Shown: positions 59,563 to 64,000 of the stretch, one piece after another
Numbering within the stretch: position 1 is the first letter of the stretch
Layout of the letters: each line of letters begins with the position of its first letter
NCBI RefSeq assembly: GCF_038008325.1
Contig: NZ_JBBOYW010000001.1
Location: 3,255,501-3,319,500 of the forward strand
Direction: 5' to 3'
Origin: Lysinibacillus sp. FSL K6-0232
GTDB lineage: Bacteria; Bacillota; Bacilli; Bacillales_A; Planococcaceae
DNA: 64,000 bases
Notes under the pieces: model-generated
The model's input: the letters and a program-made list of their open reading frames with translations, nothing else
Told to the model about the DNA's origin: nothing
The model's database searches: none
Translations under genes and position numbers: made by a program

Positions 59563-61149
59563 ATGACAAAGCACAATGATTCAGCACATGAGCAAGATAC
59601 AACATTGACAAACAGACAAGGGCATCCCGTCACAAACAATCAAAATCTACGAACAGTGGGTAATCGTGGCCCTGCAACACTTGAAAATTATGATTTCCTA
59701 GAAAAAATGAGTCATTTTGACCGTGAAAGAATTCCAGAGCGAGTCGTGCATGCTCGTGGTGCTGGCGCACATGGTTATTTTGAAACCTATGGCACTGTGG
59801 GCGATGAGCCAATTTCTAAATATACACGTGCAAAGGTTTTTCAGGATAAAGGAAAGCAAACACCTGTCTTTGTGCGCTTTTCTACGGTTATTCATGGTGG
59901 TCATTCCCCCGAAACATTACGGGACCCACGAGGCTTTGCTGTAAAGTTTTATACAGAGGATGGCAACTGGGATTTAGTCGGCAATAATTTAAAAATCTTC
60001 TTTATTCGTGATGCGCTCAAATTCCCAGATATGATTCATGCCTTTAAGCCTGACCCTATTACAAATATCCAAAATGTGGAACGCTTTTTTGATTTTTGTG
60101 CCAGCTCACCAGAAACCTTCCATATGGTAACATTCGTCTACTCGCCTTGGGGCATTCCAGCAAATTATCGCATGATGCAGGGCTCTGGTGTTAATACGTA
60201 CAAATGGGTGAATCATGAAGGAAAAGCCGTTCTTGTGAAATATCATTGGGAGCCGCTTCAAGGTATTAAAAATTTAACACAAAAAGAAGCAGAAGAAATT
60301 CAACAAAAAAACTTTAATCATGCTACACAGGATTTATATGATGCCATTGAACGTGGAGAATATCCTGAATGGGAGCTATATGTGCAAATTATGGAGGATG
60401 GTCCACATCCTGAGCTTGATTTCGATCCATTGGATGATACAAAGCTTTGGCCAAATGATCAATTCCCATGGTATCCTGTTGGCAAAATGGTGTTGAATAA
60501 AAACCCTGAAGATTATTTCGCTGAGGTAGAGCAGGCAACTTTCGGCACTGGTGTACTTGTCGATGGCTTGGATTTTTCAGATGATAAAATGCTGCAAGGT
60601 CGCACGTTTTCTTATTCAGATACACAGCGTCATCGCGTAGGCGCAAACTATTTACAGCTACCAATTAATGCACCGAAAAAGCGTGTCGCAACAAATCAAA
60701 GCGGTGGACAAATGATGTATAAACGCGATCTAGCACCTGGGCAAAATCCACATATTAATTATGAGCCTTCGATGTTAAATGGCTTAAAAGAAGCTACACA
60801 AGCTGGGAAAGAATATACACCATATGTAGAAGGAAACCTTGTGCGTGAGTCCATTGATCGTCAAAGCAATACAAAGCAAGCTGGGGAAACTTATCGCAAC
60901 TTTGAGCAATGGGAGCGCGATGAGCTACTCGCAAATTTAATACGTGATTTATCGGTTTGCCATGAGAACATTCAAAATGCCATGATTGCTCTGGCAGAAG
61001 AAGCCGATGAAGAATACGGTCGCCTATTGAAGGAAGGATTGCATAAAGCTCGCAAAAATTCCAGCGCTTCAAAGCCACTTGGCAATACGAATGGTAATCA
61101 AGCCCCCCAAGACGCTGTTAATAAAGGGCATGATGCTGAGCCTTATTAA
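59563..61149 (+). CDS. Monofunctional heme catalase
   Basis: 528 residues, small-subunit catalase type. Distal His63 in [16 protein letters not shown], the distal Asn in [14 protein letters not shown], and the proximal heme-ligand Tyr in [15 protein letters not shown] are present, with [17 protein letters not shown]. The N-terminus ([20 protein letters not shown]) resembles Bacillus KatA/KatX. It has a Gln/Asn/Lys-rich C-terminal tail. Breaks down hydrogen peroxide. Ribosome site AGAGGGG; preceded by a structured RNA/terminator and a promoter palindrome. Which paralogue (vegetative or spore) cannot be told. Confidence 0.95.
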   Translation: MTKHNDSAHEQDTTLTNRQGHPVTNNQNLRTVGNRGPATLENYDFLEKMSHFDRERIPERVVHARGAGAHGYFETYGTVGDEPISKYTRAKVFQDKGKQTPVFVRFSTVIHGGHSPETLRDPRGFAVKFYTEDGNWDLVGNNLKIFFIRDALKFPDMIHAFKPDPITNIQNVERFFDFCASSPETFHMVTFVYSPWGIPANYRMMQGSGVNTYKWVNHEGKAVLVKYHWEPLQGIKNLTQKEAEEIQQKNFNHATQDLYDAIERGEYPEWELYVQIMEDGPHPELDFDPLDDTKLWPNDQFPWYPVGKMVLNKNPEDYFAEVEQATFGTGVLVDGLDFSDDKMLQGRTFSYSDTQRHRVGANYLQLPINAPKKRVATNQSGGQMMYKRDLAPGQNPHINYEPSMLNGLKEATQAGKEYTPYVEGNLVRESIDRQSNTKQAGETYRNFEQWERDELLANLIRDLSVCHENIQNAMIALAEEADEEYGRLLKEGLHKARKNSSASKPLGNTNGNQAPQDAVNKGHDAEPY

Positions 61150-61164
61150 AGATAATGAATACTA

Positions 61165-61206
61165 TCCGCTAATTGAAGGTGTTCTCCTTTGATTAGCGGA
61201 TTTTAT
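61165..61206 (+). terminator. Catalase terminator
   Basis: TCCGCTAAT..AAGG / CCTT..ATTAGCGGA stem followed by TTTTATATTG. Confidence 0.8.
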
Positions 61207-61268
61207 ATTGATTAATTTCAATGTTGCATTGATTTCTATCCGTCACTTTTAAGATTCTATCCACCAAT

Positions 61269-62174
61269 TTAGCCATAAACCCCAGGTAAAATTTTCAATA
61301 CTTTCTCCTGCGTGTCTAAAATAGCATCTGCTCCTAATGGAATGGCGATATTTGTTGTTTCATGTCCAATTTTAAACCCTGCCATCACTGGAATAGTCAA
61401 ATCTCCAAAGTATTCTTGCATTACTATATGTAATGCTGCTTTATCTGCATCTGTCTGTGTAAAGGAGCCAATTACAACACCTGCTAGCTGTTCTAGCTTC
61501 CTTGCTTGTTTTAATTGCTGCAGCATTGCATCGATTTTAGGAATTGTTTCTCCGCTCTCCTCCAGCAATAAAATTTTGCCATCCGTGCATACCTCAAATT
61601 TAGTCCCTAATGTGTTAACAAGTCGTTGCAGATTCCCACCAATTAGTTCTCCACGTGCAATACCCTCTGCAATTACTGTTAAAGGGGAAATTGCCTCTGT
61701 ATACTGAATTTCCATTGGTGAAAATAGCTGGAAAAACATTTTCTTTGATAAGTCATCCAGCTTACTAGCTGTTATTAGCATAGGTCCATGGAATGTTACT
61801 AAATTGGCGTACTCATTAATTGCACAATGCAAATATGTTACATCCGAAAATCCCCAGAAAATTTTAGGATTTTCCTCTAATAGAGCATAATCAATTTTTT
61901 CAGCAATTCGTGCGCAGCCGTAGCCTCCAGCTATACAAAAGATCGCCTTCACCTGTGGATTTTTCACCATCTCATGGAAATCTGCTAATCTCATGTCATC
62001 ATTACCTGCTAAATAATGGTGCTGTGTATAAATAGTATCACCGACAATATAGCGAAGACCTAACTCATCTAAAAAAGATAGTGCGTTTCCTAGTTTTTCG
62101 GGCTCTACAGCGCTAGATAGAGCAACAACACCTACTAAATCGCCCTTTTGTAAATGTGGTACGGTCGTTTTCAT
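61269..62174 (-). CDS. LD-carboxypeptidase, S66 family (YkfA/MccF-like)
   Basis: 301 residues; strong TAGGAGGAG site. Nucleophile Ser110 in FWGFSDVTYLH, with the other triad members expected in LLLEESGE (Glu) and KIGHETTN (His). N-terminal GDLVGVVALSS and CIAGGYGCARI are typical. Family members cut LD bonds in murein tetrapeptides or detoxify microcin C-like peptide nucleotides. Single gene, before nagB on the same strand order. Confidence 0.88.
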   Translation of the reverse strand: MKTTVPHLQKGDLVGVVALSSAVEPEKLGNALSFLDELGLRYIVGDTIYTQHHYLAGNDDMRLADFHEMVKNPQVKAIFCIAGGYGCARIAEKIDYALLEENPKIFWGFSDVTYLHCAINEYANLVTFHGPMLITASKLDDLSKKMFFQLFSPMEIQYTEAISPLTVIAEGIARGELIGGNLQRLVNTLGTKFEVCTDGKILLLEESGETIPKIDAMLQQLKQARKLEQLAGVVIGSFTQTDADKAALHIVMQEYFGDLTIPVMAGFKIGHETTNIAIPLGADAILDTQEKVLKILPGVYG

Positions 62175-62210
62175 ATAAACTCCTCCTACTGTTCTCCCTA
62201 CAATAAATAA

Positions 62211-62242
62211 GCAAAGACTTCAGCGATAAGAAGCCTTTGCCC
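62211..62242 (-). terminator. nagB terminator
   Basis: GCAAAG.CTTC / GAAG.CTTTGC stem (one mismatch); minus-strand tail TTATTTATTG. Confidence 0.7.
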
Positions 62243-62250
62243 TTTTATAG

Positions 62251-62976
62251 TTATTTTGTTCCCCCATAAATAACCGTAACATTTGGATGCGTTACTAATT
62301 GGCTTGCTGGGAAATCTTCTGTAATCACGCCGCTTTTCAATTTTTCAATAGCATCTAGCTTTTTCTCACCAAAGGCAATTAAAACAATTTCCTTTGCCTT
62401 CATAATGGATTGAATACCCATTGTAATGGCATGTGTTGGCACTTCAGAAGGATCATCAAAGTAAATCGCATTTTCTGTTTTTGTGGATTCTGTCAATTCA
62501 ACAATATTAGTCATAGAATCAAACGGAGTGCCTGGTTCATTAAAGCCAATATGACCATTCACGCCTATCCCAAGAAGCTGTAAATCAATGCCTCCTGCTG
62601 CTTCAATACTAGCATCATAAGCCGCACATTCAGCAGCTAAATCCTTTGCCTTACCATTCGGTAAATGGATATTTTGAGGCTGAATATCTACTAAATTAAA
62701 TAAATTCTTATGCATAAATGTCCAATAGCTCGCTGGACTTGTATGATCAAGCCCCACATACTCATCTAAATTAAAAGTTTGTACATCCTTAAAGGATAAT
62801 TGTCCTGCTTGATGCTGTGATACTAGCTCTTTATACATGCCTACAGGTGAACCGCCCGTTGCTAACCCTAAAACACTGTTTGGCTTCGCCTGAATTTGCT
62901 TAGAAAAAATATTTGCAGCAACTTCACTCATTTCCTCATATGTATTAACTTCTATCCATTTCATATTATTTCTCAT
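62251..62976 (-). CDS. nagB: Glucosamine-6-phosphate deaminase NagB
   Basis: 241 residues from the ATG after AGGAAGG (MRNNMKWIEV); an open extension to 63021 lacks a site. Converts glucosamine-6-phosphate to fructose-6-phosphate and ammonia. Motifs: GLATGGSPVGMYKELV (phosphate loop), FNLDEYVGLD (catalytic Asp), GIGVNGHIGFNEPGTPFDS. Length is that of the Bacillus type, without the allosteric C-terminal extension of E. coli. No nagA or GntR regulator nearby. Confidence 0.95.
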   Translation of the reverse strand: MRNNMKWIEVNTYEEMSEVAANIFSKQIQAKPNSVLGLATGGSPVGMYKELVSQHQAGQLSFKDVQTFNLDEYVGLDHTSPASYWTFMHKNLFNLVDIQPQNIHLPNGKAKDLAAECAAYDASIEAAGGIDLQLLGIGVNGHIGFNEPGTPFDSMTNIVELTESTKTENAIYFDDPSEVPTHAITMGIQSIMKAKEIVLIAFGEKKLDAIEKLKSGVITEDFPASQLVTHPNVTVIYGGTK

Positions 62977-63141
62977 ATATACCTTCCTGACGTTTATTGT
63001 TTTAACTAAAATAGGTAACAATAGCTAATATATTAATTTTACAAGTTATTTAATTATTTTTCTATTATTTACTTTCAAATATTATGCGTGTATTCTCAAG
63101 TTATTTCGGTTATGTTATTAATAAGGAAGTGAGGCGATTTG

Positions 63142-63888
63142 ATGAATACACAGATTCAACAATATTTACAGCATATTCGATTTCAAGGAACTTTAGAGCC
63201 AACAATACAATTACTTGGACAATTGCAAACTCGACATTTGCTGACGATTCCTTATGAAAATTTAGATGTTGTGTTAAAACATAGTATCTCCTTCGCCATT
63301 CCTGATTTATTTCAAAAAATTATTATTGAACGACGTGGCGGTAATTGTTTCGAGCTGAATATTTTATTTAGCTGGCTTTTGCGGGAGCTTGGCTTTTCGG
63401 TAACGAATCGCTATGCACAATTTTGGCGTAATGTAACAGAAAATACACCTCCTGAAGAAATCCCAATGCATCAGCTATTACTAGTAAAGAATGCTGGACA
63501 ATCTTATATTTCAGATGTAGGTGTTGGTGCTTTAGCGCCATGTAAGCCTGTACCATTAGTTGCTGGCTATCAGCACCGAGAAGGCAGAGAACTCTATAAA
63601 ATTGAGTATGATGAGGCAAATGGCTGGATGCTTTTTGAGCAAATGAAGCATCATTGGCGTTTACTGTACAGCTTTCATAATGATGCAAATGATGCGAAAT
63701 TCGCACCACGACTATCCAAACAAAAAAATAAAATTGCGATGATTCGAACACCTTATGGCCGTCATACAATGTTCAACAATGAATTTAGAATCTATGAAGG
63801 GCAATCCCTTACAACCTATACAACACAAACCGATCAAGAATGGCTCCAAGCGCTTCAGCGTTTTTTTCATATCTCCTTACAGCAATAA
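63142..63888 (+). CDS. Arylamine N-acetyltransferase
   Basis: 248 residues from ATG at 63142, after GTGAGGCGA. Catalytic triad visible: Cys69 (RRGGNCFELN), His110 (IPMHQLLLV) and Asp125 (YISDVGVGA). Transfers acetyl from acetyl-CoA to arylamines or hydrazines; the physiological substrate in Bacilli is unclear. Divergent from nagB, with about 165 bp of AT-rich promoter DNA between. Confidence 0.92.
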   Translation: MNTQIQQYLQHIRFQGTLEPTIQLLGQLQTRHLLTIPYENLDVVLKHSISFAIPDLFQKIIIERRGGNCFELNILFSWLLRELGFSVTNRYAQFWRNVTENTPPEEIPMHQLLLVKNAGQSYISDVGVGALAPCKPVPLVAGYQHREGRELYKIEYDEANGWMLFEQMKHHWRLLYSFHNDANDAKFAPRLSKQKNKIAMIRTPYGRHTMFNNEFRIYEGQSLTTYTTQTDQEWLQALQRFFHISLQQ

Positions 63889-63892
63889 AAAA

Positions 63893-63920
63893 GGGGCTCC
63901 AATAATTTTGAAGCCCTCTA
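63893..63920 (-). terminator. Terminator hairpin between convergent genes
   Basis: GGGCT / AGCCC stem with A-rich flanks; minus-strand tail CTTTTTT. Confidence 0.5.
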
Positions 63921-63926
63921 AAAATA

Positions 63927-64000
63927 TTACTTTAGCGTGCGATCAAGCAGCTCATAAACGACCTTGTCATTATGTAGCATCTTCACTAAACCGACATTAT
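63927..64000 (-). CDS. C-terminal end of an unidentified gene (5' part outside window)
   Basis: Open minus frame entering from the right edge: about 23 residues (NVGLVKMLHNDKVVYELLDR then TLK) followed by TAA at 63927-63929 and a terminator hairpin. Too short to assign. Confidence 0.55.
   Translation of the reverse strand, partial: NVGLVKMLHNDKVVYELLDRTLK

Noticed and set aside
1-64000. CRISPR arrays, rRNA or tRNA genes, prophage modules, toxin-antitoxin pairs
   Set aside because: None found by eye on either strand: no regular spacer-repeat pattern, no rRNA core sequences, no phage structural or integrase genes.

Overview
The window is a low-GC Firmicutes chromosome segment. Genes are dense, AGGAGG-type ribosome binding sites are strong, TTG and GTG starts are frequent, and there are sporulation-type small proteins, a T-box and a PrsA/Hpr/YhaM neighbourhood. 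Gene order (hmoB-hemE-hemH-hemY, ecsAB, hit, trpP, YtxH-type gene, hpr, prsA, yhaM-N-O, yheA-B-E) parallels the Bacillus subtilis yha/yhe/yhg region. I infer a Bacillales, most likely a Lysinibacillus-like Planococcaceae. No rRNA, tRNA, CRISPR array, prophage or replication origin is seen.

Layout. 1-5.2 kb: the 5' part of a LysR regulator, then the coproporphyrin-dependent heme genes hemE-hemH-hemY with the divergent heme-monooxygenase-like hmoB. 5.25-7.1 kb: a complete IS1182-type insertion sequence sitting in the descending arm of the hmoB terminator with an 11-bp target duplication. 7.2-14 kb: ecsAB, hit, trpP with a TRAP-type leader, a YtxH-domain gene, hpr, small membrane genes and prsA. 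14-17.4 kb: a chemotaxis receptor, then a decayed sugar-uptake locus (frameshifted DeoR regulator, operator-like repeats, deleted ABC ATPase, surviving HAD phosphatase). 17.4-22.5 kb: yhaM-yhaN-yhaO. 22.7-31.7 kb: enoyl-CoA hydratase, trhO, T-box-controlled serA, an ECF sigma/putative anti-sigma pair, Nudix and HAD hydrolases, a lone MsmX-type ATPase. 31.4-36.7 kb: DUF3006 with an extracellular metallo-beta-lactamase lipoprotein, then a glycerate locus (permease, kinase, divergent CdaR regulator with a cre-like site). 36.8-47.2 kb: hemZ, secreted proteins, an RNase HI-like protein, yheA-yheB, a CNNM/CBS transporter and a Mn-type CDF exporter. 47.2-53.9 kb: a WYL regulator with a zinc-ribbon effector protein, a response regulator with a SARP/BTAD output, a LiaR-type two-component system, bdbC and an RluA synthase. 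54-64 kb: aldo/keto reductase, catE-like dioxygenase, trmL, queG, two small-family genes, a structured leader before a catalase, an LD-carboxypeptidase, nagB, an arylamine N-acetyltransferase, and the end of one unidentified gene.

The most interesting signals are regulatory. (1) Three perfect TTTAAGT heptamers with an exact 11-bp period lie 9 bp before a TATAAT box upstream of the SARP-type regulator, whose receiver has Glu in place of the phosphorylatable Asp. (2) Six (U/G)AG triplets with exact 5-nt period overlap the trpP ribosome binding site. (3) About 200 nt of highly structured RNA ending in a terminator lie before the catalase. (4) Several smaller structured or repeat elements lack an obvious family. 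All family names come from reading motifs and translated sequences; no searches were run.
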